Source: Hermodice carunculata (Eukaryota > Annelida > Polychaeta > Eunicida > Amphinomidae). Taken from it: 64,000 nt of DNA. The notes beneath the pieces were generated by a model. The model ran no database searches and was not told where the DNA came from. It was given only the letters and a program-made list of their open reading frames with translations. Shown piece after piece: positions 1-11,708 of the stretch (positions are counted from its first letter, which is position 1; each line of letters begins with the position of its first letter). The translations under genes were made by a program, and so were the position numbers. Location: contig OZ026624.1 of the NCBI GenBank assembly GCA_964020975.1, positions 68,196,446-68,260,445 on the forward strand, written 5' to 3'.

Positions 1-527
1 CGCAGACTAGGGCCAGTAAAAATTTTGAAGCACTGGCCTTGTCATCCTGTAAAAAGTTTGGACTTGTCTATCCCTGTATGCTATACCCTGAAAGGAAATA
101 TGAAAGCTAAGGGGAAAAGGCCCAATTTAGGGAGTTGTGTGCGTCTCAGACATGAAATTGTCCATGTGGTAATAGAGTCTCGAATGCCAGGAAAACGCAT
201 CTGAGAGTATCGATTTTTCAAAAATTTCTGTCTGTTCAGGAAATACGGGAAAATATTCACGCAAAAAGATGTGTATCTCATTCAGCCGTTGGCTTCATGG
301 GATACAAATCCTTTCACGTGGATATTTTTTTGTATCCCGTGAATAGACAGGTAGTAACTAATGGTATTATGTCTAAGTCATGTGATCTGCAGTGAGTTTC
401 TACTTTTGAATTTCACTCTAGAAAATGATAATTCATCCTCACACACAGAATCAAAATAAATTAGGTATCACAAGTTTTTACTTGTAATAGCAAGACTTAG
501 AGAACTTGCATGTTCTTGTGAATGTAC

Positions 528-528
<1 letters not shown>
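1..528. other. anonymous AT-rich DNA
   Basis: No gene, RNA or repeat family is recognised. The short open frames here have no family-like motif and no convincing splice sites. Confidence 0.5.
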
Positions 529-589
<61 letters not shown>

Positions 590-619
590 CATGTATGTAT
601 GTATGTATGTATGTATGTG
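529..619. repeat. (TA)n then (TATG)n microsatellite
   Basis: A run of TA dinucleotides passes into a TATG tetranucleotide run. Open frames through it are artefacts of the repeat. Confidence 0.95.
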
Positions 620-1317
620 AGGGTTCTGGCGGTCTACAAATTGTAAAGTCCGCTTCTGGGCAAATTAAAGCTAGCAGTGTTATATCAGTATACGATTCTA
701 AATAAACCAACAGTAACTTTTATGTTCATTTCCATAAAACTATGAACATTACTTTTATTTGCCACATATTGCTAAGTGCTCATGACAGTGTATTAGAGAA
801 GTACAGGATAGATAATGGAAACCTGACAAGATCACCAGTAATGACATTTGTATTATAGAACTTACAACACTCAAACCAAGGTTTACCAAAAAAAAAAAAA
901 AAAAAAAAAAAAGTTTACATTTTAGATTTAAAACAACCCTTCATATTATTTTTGACCCCCAATAGCTTTTCTCAACAATATTTACTGCAATGTTTGTGAC
1001 ATTCATTATCAAGCTCATATTGCACTTCGATTTCAAGCAACCCGACAGAAAAGCTGGCCTACCTTAATTTCCTAGTTTGAATCTTACAAATGAAATAATT
1101 AGAATTGATTAAAATAATCATATTGTTTGATATTTTGTACCTTCCACATGATCATATACTTTAAATGTGCCTTATTTAGTTAAAAAAATAAAAATATAAC
1201 ACATACAAATCTATGAATTTCCTATATTTTGGACTAAATTTGTACATAATTATCCGCATTTGCACAAATTTTATGAAGAAATATGGCAAGTATTGGTTAA
1301 AGGCTGGTAATAAACAA
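620..1317. other. AT-rich DNA with a poly(A) tract
   Basis: A 25-base A run lies at 888-912. No upstream LINE or SINE body is recognisable, so it may be a simple homopolymer or an old retroposon tail. Nothing else is supported. Confidence 0.5.
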
Positions 1318-1366
1318 CAAAGATGCCAACCTATATCTTATGATAAGATATAGGTTGACATCTTTG
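1318..1366. repeat. 49-bp near-perfect palindrome
   Basis: The arms 1318-1341 and 1343-1366 are reverse complements with one mismatch around a single central G. The sequence could extrude as a cruciform or form an RNA hairpin. No TIR transposon boundary is visible outside it. Confidence 0.9.
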
Positions 1367-1400
1367 TCATCAAATATATCAAGATAATATCTTAATATAT

Positions 1401-1447
1401 TTGTTTACATATTCATTCATTTGTTTGTTTACATATTCATTCATTTG
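1401..1447. repeat. 24-bp direct repeat, about two copies
   Basis: The unit TTGTTTACATATTCATTCAT is repeated in tandem. Two overlapping open frames here arise from it and are not genes. Confidence 0.85.
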
Positions 1448-2268
1448 TTTGAATTTGATTTTTGTTTGTTTGTTTTGTTTAATATTGACACATCAGCAAA
1501 AAGATATATACAAGAAACTGGTATTATGGGGACTTGTCATACGTATGTATATTACACATTCCTGTTTCAATGGATATCAAAATTTGCTTACAAGATGATT
1601 ATAACTGTGCAGGTCAGTCACATCATTACCCATTATATATTTAGGTGGACTTAATTGTTGCTTGTATGGAAAATTTGATTACGAAGGTTCTGAATGAAGT
1701 CCAGCCCAACAAGGATTCGATCCATACCTCACCGTTTTCATTCATTGTAAAACATATATGGCTGATCCCCTTCATAATTCAAATTAAACTATAGAACCCG
1801 TAAAAAAGAAATGCCTAGAAAGAAACAAAATGACTGTGACAGTCCTGTGCTCAGCTGACCTTGGATTCACAGATTGGAGTGGTCCTGTGAACTTAAGAAT
1901 ATTATCAAGGTCACCTTTATGTGAGACCATCATGACTGTTTGCTGTATCCAGGATATCACTCTTCACTCAGAGAGTTCAGGGAGTCATCATCTTTAATAT
2001 GAAAAGTGACACAATCCATTATTACCAAGATACTAGCCAATGTGTCAGTTTGACCTTTCAAGGTCAGAAGCTTAACAATAACAAGACCCTGTATTTTGAT
2101 AAATTGTCGAAAAATGAGAAAATGACAGCAGCACCATGTAGCCAATACCTTTGCTGCAGATCAAGTCCAGGTATATTCCCGCCAAGTTTGAAGAGAATGT
2201 GCAATTTGGGAGCAGTCAAAAAAGCAAAAGCACAACAGTTGCAACATGAGCTGGTGAACTAACTTAAG
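1448..2268. other. AT-rich DNA with one GCTCAGCTGAC-type element start
   Basis: At 1827-1862 is the sequence GACTGTGACAGTCCTGTGCT followed by CAGCTGACC, a 5' hairpin plus terminal arm that recurs at 3028-3060. After it comes a stretch with AAGGTCACC-type words seen in the array at 3025-6060. It reads as a degraded copy of that repeat. No gene is supported. Confidence 0.5.
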
Positions 2269-2926
2269 ATGAAATGGTCCTGCCCCAGTAAAATCAGCCT
2301 ACTATCCCCTTTCTGGCCAAATAAAGTAAAAATGATTCATGTAAACATATACAAACTATCTATTTTTGGAAAGATCATGATTTAAAAATTTTACAAACAA
2401 CCAAAAATCATAACCCTATAATATAAATTGTTGTATAAACAACGATTTCTTTGATCTCCAAACACAATGTAACATGGGCATACAAATGTGGAAATAACTA
2501 CTAAATGGTTTTCTCAAACTGCAAATTGTTTACACATATGTGGCTACAAAATTGTCCCATAGATTTTTTAACACTGTGTTTGTCCTCAAAGTTCCTGCCA
2601 CAAGACATAATCAAACACCATGTTAAAAAATCTATGGGACGCCTTTTTGGGAGGAACCCAGTGAAAATAGATTAAAGTTTGGTTAAACCAGTAAGAAGTT
2701 ATTTTCCCTTTTGTATAACCATGTTTCATTGAAATTCAAGATAAAAGAAATGGTTGTTTTTCAACACTCAGCACAAAATGGTCATGATGTATGTGTATTC
2801 AAAATATGCTGGTCATAACCTTTTCAAAAATGTATACTTTGCATTTGTTCACGTGAACAGTTTTCGCTTTATTTGGCCAGAAAGGGGATAGTAGGCTGAT
2901 TTTACTAGGGCATGGCCATTTCACCA
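2269..2926. mobile_element. foldback MITE with central palindrome
   Basis: The terminal inverted repeats 2269-2327 and 2868-2926 share a core of more than 40 bases, including ATCAGCCTACTATCCCCTTT and its reverse complement. A second inverted pair, perfect over 21 bases (GTCCCATAGATTTTTTAACA at 2553 onward, its complement ending at 2640), lies inside and would make a central hairpin. TAAG flanks both sides (2265-2268 and 2927-2930), a possible 4-bp target duplication. There is no coding sequence, so it is non-autonomous. The superfamily is not recognised. Confidence 0.75.
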
Positions 2927-3024
2927 TAAGGTTTGGAGGTCACTGGAAGTGTTTCTATATAACTTCAAAGCAATTGCACAGCTGCTAATGCAGAAGATTT
3001 AAAAAAAATTTACAAGTTTATAAA
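2927..3024. other. spacer between MITE and tandem array
   Basis: Contains words shared with the following array but no distinct element. Confidence 0.4.
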
Positions 3025-6000
3025 CAAGACGACTGTGACAGTCCTGTGCTCAGCTGACTAACTTACCCTATGACCTTGGAAATGAGGTCAAGGTCACTGA
3101 CCTATTCTGAATCTAACTTTCACAGAGGGCCATCCCCATGTGCAGCATCAAAGTCACAGTACAAAAACTTCTCAGGTTATCACGCAACCAGTCAAAGTGT
3201 TAACGGTTTTCAGATGAGGTTGAAAATGTAAACTATCATTGCAATTCCCATTGATTTACATAGTAAACAATAGGAATGTATGCATTGACCAACAAGTACC
3301 CGAATTGAAAAAATTGTTAAAAATAAAAAAAATCCACAGCAATGCCACCTGGTGATCAACCTTGTGTAACCCTTCCACAAGGTCCCCAGAAGTGTCCCTA
3401 TTCAATTTCAAAGTAATTGGCAACAGATTTTTTAAGATTTCCCCCCAAAATGAACAAAATAATTCATTAAAGATCCAAAAGCGCTGGACCATGACCATTT
3501 GAATAAACTTGGTAGAGACCCACTCAAGACACATCCCCACATTTGAAGTGAATCTGGTTAACGGTTCTGGAGATGAGTTCGAAAATGTGAATTACTATTG
3601 CAATTCCCATTGACTTGCATTGTAAACAATAGGAATGAATGCACTGACCAACAAGTACCCGAATTGAAAAATTTGTTAAAAATCAGGGATCCACAGCAAC
3701 GATACCTGATGAACAACCTTGTGTGACCCTTCCACAAAGAACATATCCACTAGGTTTCAGCACAATCTGACAGATTGTGCTGAAGTCGAAAATAGCAAAA
3801 ACGTACAAAAATTCATAAAAAAATAGAAAAAAAAAAATGCAGCACCACCTCTTAAACAAATAAAAGTCTGATGGTCCCCAGAAATGTTCCTATACAATGT
3901 CAAAGTAATTGGCCAAGCAATTTAGGAAAAGAAGATTTTTTAAGATGTCCTCCAAAAATGAAAAAGAAAATTATTAAAAATCCTAAAATCACTGGACCAT
4001 GACCATTTGAACAAACCTGGTAGAAATCCACCCAAGGTAAAAAAAAAAAAGAACAAAAAATTCATTAAAAATCCAAAAATCACTGGACCATGACCATTTG
4101 AAAAAACCTGGTAGAAATCCACCAAAGGTAAAAAAAAAAAAGAATAAAAAATTCATTAAAAATCCAAAAATCACTGGAGCATGAACATTTGAACAAAATT
4201 GGTTGAAACCCACCCAAGGCACATTGCCACCAAGTTTGAAATTAATCTGGATGACGGTTTTGGAGAAGAAGTCGAAAATGTGAATTAGCATTAGAATGCC
4301 CATTGACTCCCATATAGTAATCAATAGGAAAGCTGCATTGACCGACAAGTACCAGAATTGAAAAAATCGCTAAAAATCAGGAATCCGCAGCATTCCCACA
4401 TAGTGACCAACTTTGTTTGACCCGTCTACAAGGAACATATCCACCATGTTTCAGCTTAATCTGAGTGACGGTTCTGGAGAATTAGTCGAAAATAGCTATA
4501 ACACACACAAATTCATAAAAAATTAGGAAAAAATTGCAGCGCCACCTGGTGAACAAATTTAGAACTAAGAGTCCCAGGAAGTGTTCCTGTGTGATATGAA
4601 AGCAATTGGGTGAGCGGTTTCGGAGAAGAAGATTTAAAAAATTTTACCCAAAAAAGAACAAAAAAATTCATTAAAAAACCAAAATCACTGGACAGTGACC
4701 ATTTGAACAAACTTGGTAGAGATCCACCCAAGGCACTTCTCCACCAAGTTTGAAGTGGTTCTGGCTGAGGGTTTTTGAGAAGAAGTCGAAAATGTGAATT
4801 GTGGATGACGGATGGACGACGGACGGATGGACGGATGACAGACCCTCAAAAAACCTCAGTTTACTGACAAGTCAGCTGAGGTAAAAATCACTGGAGCATG
4901 ACCATTTGAACAAACCTGGTAGAAACCCACCCAAGGTACATTGCCACCAAGTTTGAAGTTAATCTGGATGACGGTTTTGGAGGAGAAGTCGAAAATGTTA
5001 ATTAGCATTAGAATGTCCATTGACTTCCATAGTAATGAATAGGAAAGCTGCATTGATCGATAAGTAACCGAATTGAAAAAATCGTTAAAAATCAGGTATC
5101 TGCAGCATTCCCACATAGTGACCAACTTTGTTTGACCCTTCTACAAGGAACATATCCATCATGTTTCAGCTTAATCTGAGTGACGGTTCTGGAGAAGAAC
5201 TCAAAAATAACTATAACACACAAAAATTCATTAAAAATTGCAGCGCCACCTGGTGAACAAATTAAAAACGACTAGTCCTAGGAAGTGCTCCTGTGTGATA
5301 TCAAAGCAATTGGGTAAGCGGTTTCGGAGAAAGAGATTTTTTAACATCTTCAAAAAATGAACAAAAAAATTCATTAAAAATCCAAAAATCACTGGACCAT
5401 GACCATTTGAACAAACTTGGTACAGACCCCCCTTCCCCCCCCCCCCCCCCCAAGGCACATCCCCACCAAGTTTGAAGTGGATCTGGGCAATGGTTTCTGA
5501 GAAGAAGTCGAAAATGTGAATTGTGGACAGACAGACGATGACGCACGGACGGACGACAGACGACAGATCCTCACAAAAGCTCAGCTGACTGATAAGTCAG
5601 CTGAGCTAAAAATAGACGAAATTGCAGCACCACCTGTTGAACAAATATAGGTCTGGGGGTCCCCAGTAGTGACCAATGGGATTTCAAAACGTTTGGCTGA
5701 GCAGTTTTGGAGAAAATTTTAGAAGATTTTGCCACAAATTTAACAAATTATTCATAAAAAATGCAATATAAATAGGAGCATGATCATTTGACCTATCTTG
5801 GTAGAGACCTACCAAAAGTACATCCCACCAAATTTGAAGTGAATCTGGTTGATAGTTTTTGGCGAAAAAGTCAAAAATGCAAATTTCTTTTGCAATCTCA
5901 ATTGATCTGCATAGGAATACAAACATTAACTGACAGGTACCCAAATTGAAAAATGTGCTAAAGTCAGGGATCCAGCATTTTATCACCTAGCAAACACGTT

Positions 6001-6060
6001 TGTTTAATCCTCGCACAGGCTAAATTGCCACCCAGTTTCAGAACAATTGTAAAAGCAAAA
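3025..6060. repeat. degenerate tandem-core element array with GTCAGCTGAG hairpins
   Basis: The array opens with the hairpin GACTGTGACAGTC and the arm GCTCAGCTGAC (3028-3060). Diverged units follow, each with phrases such as CACTGGACCATGACCATTTG, ACCAAGTTTGAAGT and GAAGTCGAAAATGTGAATT. Two runs rich in GGACGGA words (4805-4845 and 5524-5570) lead into hairpins built from CAGCTGACTGAYAAGTCAGCTG (4857-4885 and 5579-5607), followed by an A-rich tail. I count at least two such 3' ends, so more than one copy or a duplicated copy is present. A poly(C) tract sits at 5427-5451. It is non-coding. Confidence 0.75.
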
Positions 6061-6520
6061 GTAAAATTGTAAAAAACTTGAAGAAAAGTGTCCAAAGGAC
6101 ACAGACACCCCAACCTGGCATTGCCACCATCAGCATTGGAAAGAGTAGCACGTAGTTGGTGTAAGACTTCAAACATATTGTGAAATCTTCAGATGGATAA
6201 TAATAATTATACACACAACTTTTCATATACTGATTGATATTTCTATCAAATTTTATGGCTATACCTGAGTTACTTCATGAGCTACACATGGCACGTTTGA
6301 CAAGAACCAATACTCATTTTCGTACAATTGCCATCTTCACTAAGTTAATTAATGATTATCAGCAGAGGATAATTAACCCAAGAGACAAACAAAACACCAG
6401 GGGTACATCTTCACATATTGATTAATGTTGCTATCAAGTTTCATAGCTATACCTCAAATACTTTGTGAAATACAAGACACAAGTTTGACACGAGTGAACT
6501 TTTCGCTGAATTGACATTTC
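6061..6520. repeat. left part of AATTAATTAA-type tandem array
   Basis: Phrases such as AACCCAAGAGACAAACAAAA and TTTCATAGCTATACCTCAAA recur here and again at 14010-14730. The array is interrupted at 6520/14010 by the hAT element and was once continuous. Confidence 0.75.
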
Positions 6521-6556
6521 AGGGCTGTAGCCTTCATTTTAAAGTTGGTCAGGCCA

Positions 6557-6650
6557 AAATAGGCCGGTGGGGTGGGAGCCGCCAAGGCCCCACACCGGGG
6601 TCCTGAGGCAGCGCCCCAGTGGGGGTCCAGGGGGCAGGGGCCCCGGAAGC
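6557..6650. repeat. GC-rich subterminal block of the hAT element
   Basis: About 90 bases rich in GGGG/CCCC words (for example CCCAGTGGGGGTCCAGGGGG) stand out from AT-rich surroundings. GC-rich subterminal segments are common in animal hAT elements; that this one has that role is inference. Confidence 0.5.
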
Positions 6651-8973
6651 TCTAGCATTTTAGCATATCTAACAGCCAAAAAAGGCCTTTAAATCACCCC
6701 AAAAATGTTGCTTAGTTCTCAAGACTCATGCAGTTGTATAGAATCATGAAACATTTTCCTTGGCAAAAGAGTATCCATCCTTGCCTGCAAAACAGACTCT
6801 GCAAAGTGGGACCACTGAGTCACCTCCTGTGCAACAATTAACCAAAAAAAACCCACAAGATAGGTTAAATACAGCAAATTTAATATGGGTTTTGTTCACA
6901 TTGATCAGAGATTACATCTCAGATCTCCTTGTTCTAGGGCATTGTGAGTGTACACTTACTTTTTATCCCATGACAAAAAGCCAAATACAGGTAAGCAAAG
7001 CCTTTGATGCATTAAATATAAATTATATAAGTGACACCAATATGGACATGACATGTTTACTTTCAACCAGGTAAGAAATTCAAGAATGTGAATGCATCAT
7101 AAAATGACTTTACTGCAAATAGAAGAGCCTGTTAGGTTCTTTTTAGACATTCTACACAATGTGGCACCATACAAGTTATATATCACAAAACATGGCATAT
7201 TTACATGTATCAGGTACACATCAGAAGTCTACACTAAATAAGCATAATAATAAAAGCTATTTTTTTTGTGGTTCTACCAAGTATTCAAAGTCTAGAAATA
7301 CAGCACTTGTACATCAAACTTTGCAATGTGTACATACATCTGAGATCTGGACACCATCAGCTGTTTATCACAACATGAGAATACTTTGATACTTTAAAGC
7401 AAAAATCAAGTAAGGCTTGAAAGAACTAACATAATTCTCTTATTGAATGCACTATAAAATGAACTGACATCTTGCTAGGTTCTTTTTACAACATCCAACA
7501 CCCGTGGCACATATAGAAAACTGCAGCTTTCATATCACAAATCTGCTTACAAACTGCATAACCATCAATACAAACTTTTTCAGACTCTCCATGACATTTC
7601 AAGTAACGAAGGAGAGAAAAATCTTGCCTCGTATGGCTTTAAATTTCACAAAGCTACATAAAACTTGAGATTCTACATGACATTACAGATATCAAAGACA
7701 ACAGGAAACCTGCTTCTTTGTGTTGCTCTATGAAATCACTGCACTGTGTATATGGTTTTCTTGTCCTGGTGAAATGAAGATGCATACATTAATAGTAAAG
7801 CACCAGAAAATATTTTCATATATTACTATGCTGCACAATCTAAGACCAAATATTCAAACTAAATATGTTGTTATTGACTTATGGATCCATGCATGTACAA
7901 ACAAACTTCACTTCACTTCCCTCACTGGTTGTGTATCTACATTGCTTTTCTGCAGCAACATCAAAAGTAAAATAAGTTTCACTGAGAACGTAAGTTGATA
8001 ATTGCAATGATAAGAGAAACCCTGCCTCTTTGTGTTGCTTGATGAAATTGCACGTCTAAAATTTGCACTTGGTTCTGGAGTTTCTTGCCCTTGAGGAATG
8101 AGAATACATCAATAGTGAAAGCACCAGAAAAGAAATGTATAATAACGATTATGCTCACCAATCTAAGACTAAATATTAAAACTAAATATGCTTGTTGTAG
8201 ACTTGTAGATGCACAAGCAAGTAAACTTTACTTTTGTGCATAAGTCGTGTATCTCTGCGCCAACATCAAATGTAAAATAAGTTTTCATGAGACTGTAAGT
8301 TAATTATTGCAAACACGGCACCAGTTCAATGTATGCATATCACACATTTAACAAAATGGGTAAACTTCATATAAGTACTGTGTCCTATCTGAACTTTGTA
8401 ATGTCCTTGGCACATTGTAAACTGGACATCCATAAATTTCCTGAGAATATGTTCTTTGTTTAATATGGCAATCATGTCAATCATGAGGATTGTATTGTTG
8501 ATTCAAAGAGCACCAACATATGGTAACATGTATACATTTCTATATATACACATATTAATTGCAGGAAGTGTGAACTTCAAATAATATGCATTGTGTGATT
8601 TTCAATATACTAGGTACCTTGTCATGGCTCTAAATTTCATGGCACTGTCTTTACATACAGGTTACAACAATCAAATGTATCACCTCAAACAGCACCAATT
8701 CAATGTCAGAATAATATATTTTCAAATAGTTATTTTGCAGGATGGGACATGCCATAATTCTGCAGTTGTACTACATGTCAACCATGTGTATTGTATTGTT
8801 GATTCAAACAGCACCAACATATGATAAGCTGTATACATATACACACATATTTGCAGGATGTGTGAACTTCAAATAATATGTATTGTGTGATGTTCAATAT
8901 ACTAGATCTATAAATACATCATAAAAGTTCTAAATTATCTGCAAAGCAAGGACACTAGTGGTAGTCTGTGTAT
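6651..8973. other. non-coding interior of the hAT element, left side
   Basis: There are two diverged copies of an internal segment, roughly 7690-8000 and 7995-8290, sharing TTTGTGTTGCT, GAATGAGAATACAT-like and CACCAGAAAA phrases. A second similar pair, 8500-8620 and 8780-8910, shares GCACCAACATATG and TGTGTGATTTTCAATATACT-like phrases. No open frame carries a recognisable domain. Confidence 0.5.
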
Positions 8974-10959
8974 TCAATATTTGCCGAAATAATCCATTCT
9001 TTTTGGTCTTGATTCGACAAATTCTCTTGCAACAGCTTTTAAGTCAAGTGGGTCAATTATTTCTTTGTACACATGCAGTATCATTAGATGATTCAGTCTC
9101 TCTTGGCCCATAGTAGAACCAAGATATGTCTTCACCCGTTTGAGGGAGCTGAAAGCTCGCTCACTGTTGGCATTGGTGGCAGGAATAACTTTCAGTAATC
9201 TGTAGGCAGTTATGACCTCTGATAGCAAGATCTTAGCTTCTCACCAAAGGTCATACTCTCCAAGACTTGAAAGACCTCTGGCAGAGAATACTTTTTTCCT
9301 GGTTCAAACATATCTCCAAACACTTTCAGTTGATGTTGCAATCTTCCCTCTACAAAATCTGCTTCATCTGATGTGTTGTCTGGATTTTCTCCGTAGAAGT
9401 CAAGCACTTCATTCATAGGTGTCTAGTATTCCTCGTGATTTGCTGCTTTCAGCAACAAGGTTTCAATGTTTTTGCAAACTACATAGCCAGGTTGAGAAAA
9501 TCGTGCTTTAATATGTCCAACACAGAGGTCAAGACCTTCATAATACAAGATCCTGTAGGTTTCGGGTGTTGGTGGAAAGTATTCGCCCCCTGACCCTCCT
9601 CAAACCGTGGGTTACGTTTCCTCTTTCTTTTCAGCTGTGGCTTGTCCACTTCACGCTCATCTGCCTGCTGCTTCACTTTCTGCCAGAAGAGACTCCATGT
9701 TTCGTCATTGCGAAGCCCTGCATTAAACAATGATGTCACTATTGTCATGTTTGTCTTGACTATAGGCAAATAGGAGCAACATTTAACAAACTATTACAGA
9801 TATAGATGTTTGTCCTCCACAGTCTTCAATAAACCATAGTTAACAATTCTACTTTTTTTTTTGTCGTGGAAATTCATGGAACAATTAATGTACTTACATT
9901 GTATGATCCTCCCCAAATATTTTGTTAACCTACACAAAATAACTTAATGTACAGTCAAATCTGTTTGAAGAGACCATCCCTAAGGCAGGCAAAAAGTGGT
10001 CACATATGGCAGGTGGTCTCTCAATAGAGGTGCAATAACAAGGGAAAGATAGCAACAGGGACATGTTGAACACAACCTGAAAAGGCTGGTACTCTTTCAT
10101 CACAGTGGTCTCTCAATACAGGTTTCTTAGTACACTATGCAACCTTTACACTTCATAGTATTAGGCACAACTTGTGGAACTTAGTGTACGAACTTCTATT
10201 TTAACATTGAACTCTAGGTGTGCATCTCCCATCTACATGATGTACTCCATTTTAAATTTGTTCAAATCTGAGTGACTTTTCGATAAATTGGGCATGCAAA
10301 ACACACTTGGTCACCTGGTTGGGTACAATAATTTTTCATTCACACACAAAAATCCTGCATAAAACTACAAATGATAATATTTCTTACCTGCCATGGTCCT
10401 TACTGTGAATTCCATCACGTGTTGTCCTCCTGCTGCTGATAACTTCACATTCTGTAATGTTCTTGACAAGTTGTCATAATGCCTCAAAAACAGCTCAGTC
10501 AGACAAACTCCAAAGGAGAAGTCAAAGGTCTGCATAGAAGCTTCTACCCCTTTAATCCTTGCCTTGATTGTCGAGTCACTTGTCTGCCCATAAGACTCAT
10601 CCCACAGTATCATTAGCATGTCATAGTTTTTTAGGATGCTGTCCAGAGACTCTGCTCTAACTGTCTATCTTGTTGGGCACAGAACTCTAATGTTCGGGCA
10701 ATCAGCAGCTCATGAGCTCTTGGTGTTTTGCAGAAGTGCGTCTCGTTTTGGGGAGTCTTTTATCAGTTTAGTGATCTCCAATACAGTGTCAAACGTATTC
10801 CTTAGTAATGGGATCTTCTTGATGGTGTCTTGACAGCCAAGATTTAAAGCATGCCCGTAACAATGGGTGAATACAGCACGTGGCTCCAACTTCATGATCT
10901 GTGCAGCAACACCATTCTTCTTGCCTGCCATATTTGCGGCTCCATCGTAACACTGCCCC
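8974..10959 (-). pseudogene. hAT-family transposase (DUF4371/ZMYM1-like), broken
   Basis: A transposase that would cut and paste the surrounding element. At least two exons are visible. Exon 10959-10388 follows an acceptor (TTTGTTTGCAG) and ends at a donor (GCAG/GTAAGAA). It holds the motif [20 protein letters not shown] and HCYGHALNL, typical of the RNase H fold of DUF4371-class hAT transposases. A later exon starts near 9717 after TTTAATGCAG, with WSLFWQKVKQQ, and ends with the hAT C-terminal dimerisation block (NANSERAFSSLKRVKTYL). Decay is clear: in-frame stops at 10710-10712 and 10675-10677, a stop near 9425, and frame changes near 9585 and 9225. The N-terminal part is absent from this span; a possible zinc-finger exon lies at 11470-11690. 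Known family, inferred function, dead copy. Confidence 0.85.
9948..10135 (+). mobile_element. short MITE-like repeat, TACAGT family
   Basis: It begins TACAGTCAAATCTG and carries GTGGTCACATATGGCAGGTG and GGTCTCTCAATAGAGGT. The same internal phrases occur at 33810-33990 and, inverted, at 37500-37612. The right terminal repeat is not clear. Confidence 0.55.
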
Positions 10960-11119
10960 CTGCAAACAAACACATGAGTATGTGTTTTAATTTGAGAAAA
11001 GACATGTAAGTACACCAGGATTCATACAGAATAGCAAAGCCAAAATTCCATACTTTTTCAAGTACTTTCCAAACCATTTTTTCCAAGATTCTAAACTCAA
11101 TCATCCGTGGTTTTATGGG

Positions 11120-11281
<162 letters not shown>

Positions 11282-11286
<5 letters not shown>

Positions 11287-11446
11287 TGGTTCCCCTCTTA
11301 TAAGGCCACCCCAAATGTTTCCTTATTACAAGAGGTGTTCAGGGGAAAATATAATGAAAATGCCATACCTGCTGCAGAGCAAAGTGACCTTTGTAGAGGG
11401 AGTGCCATCTCTTTGGAGGTGGCTTACAAGAGGGGGACCAATGTAT
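11282..11446. mobile_element. 165-bp TIR MITE
   Basis: The left end TACAGTGGTTCCCCTCTTAT and the reverse complement of the right end (TACATTGGTCCCCCTCTTGT) align over about 28 bases. TA flanks suggest a Tc1/mariner-type insertion, here next to the AT microsatellite. No coding capacity. Confidence 0.65.
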
Positions 11447-11469
11447 ACAATTTATATATTGAACAAAAA

Positions 11470-11690
11470 AACAACAACTTTTTGTTTGATACTAGCAAGC
11501 GCTGCTTCCCCCATATTTTTCAAGTGCACATTACTCGCACACACCTTACATCTTGTGCTGTATTTGTCCTGTTTTACAGGCAAAACCCAGTCATTGTATT
11601 TGGGGTTTTCAAGCCAAAGTTCATTATATGTACAGCCTCCCATTGTTGTCGCGGCTTGGTGCACAATTCATGCCTGCGGCAAACATTTAC
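11470..11690 (-). pseudogene. BED-type zinc-finger exon of a hAT-like transposase
   Basis: The minus-strand frame reads [20 protein letters not shown] and then [17 protein letters not shown], the pattern of N-terminal BED/C2H2-like DNA-binding fingers of several hAT transposases (C-x2-C then NMG-x-AL-x-S(H)). The frame then leaves the family pattern before the expected histidines, so either a donor splits the finger or the exon is broken. It lies upstream, in the same orientation, of the transposase exons at 8974-10959 and may be their first exon. It could instead come from another nested hAT, because DUF4371-class proteins usually have a different finger. Confidence 0.5.
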
Positions 11691-11708
11691 GGTCGTTCAT
11701 CCATAGTT

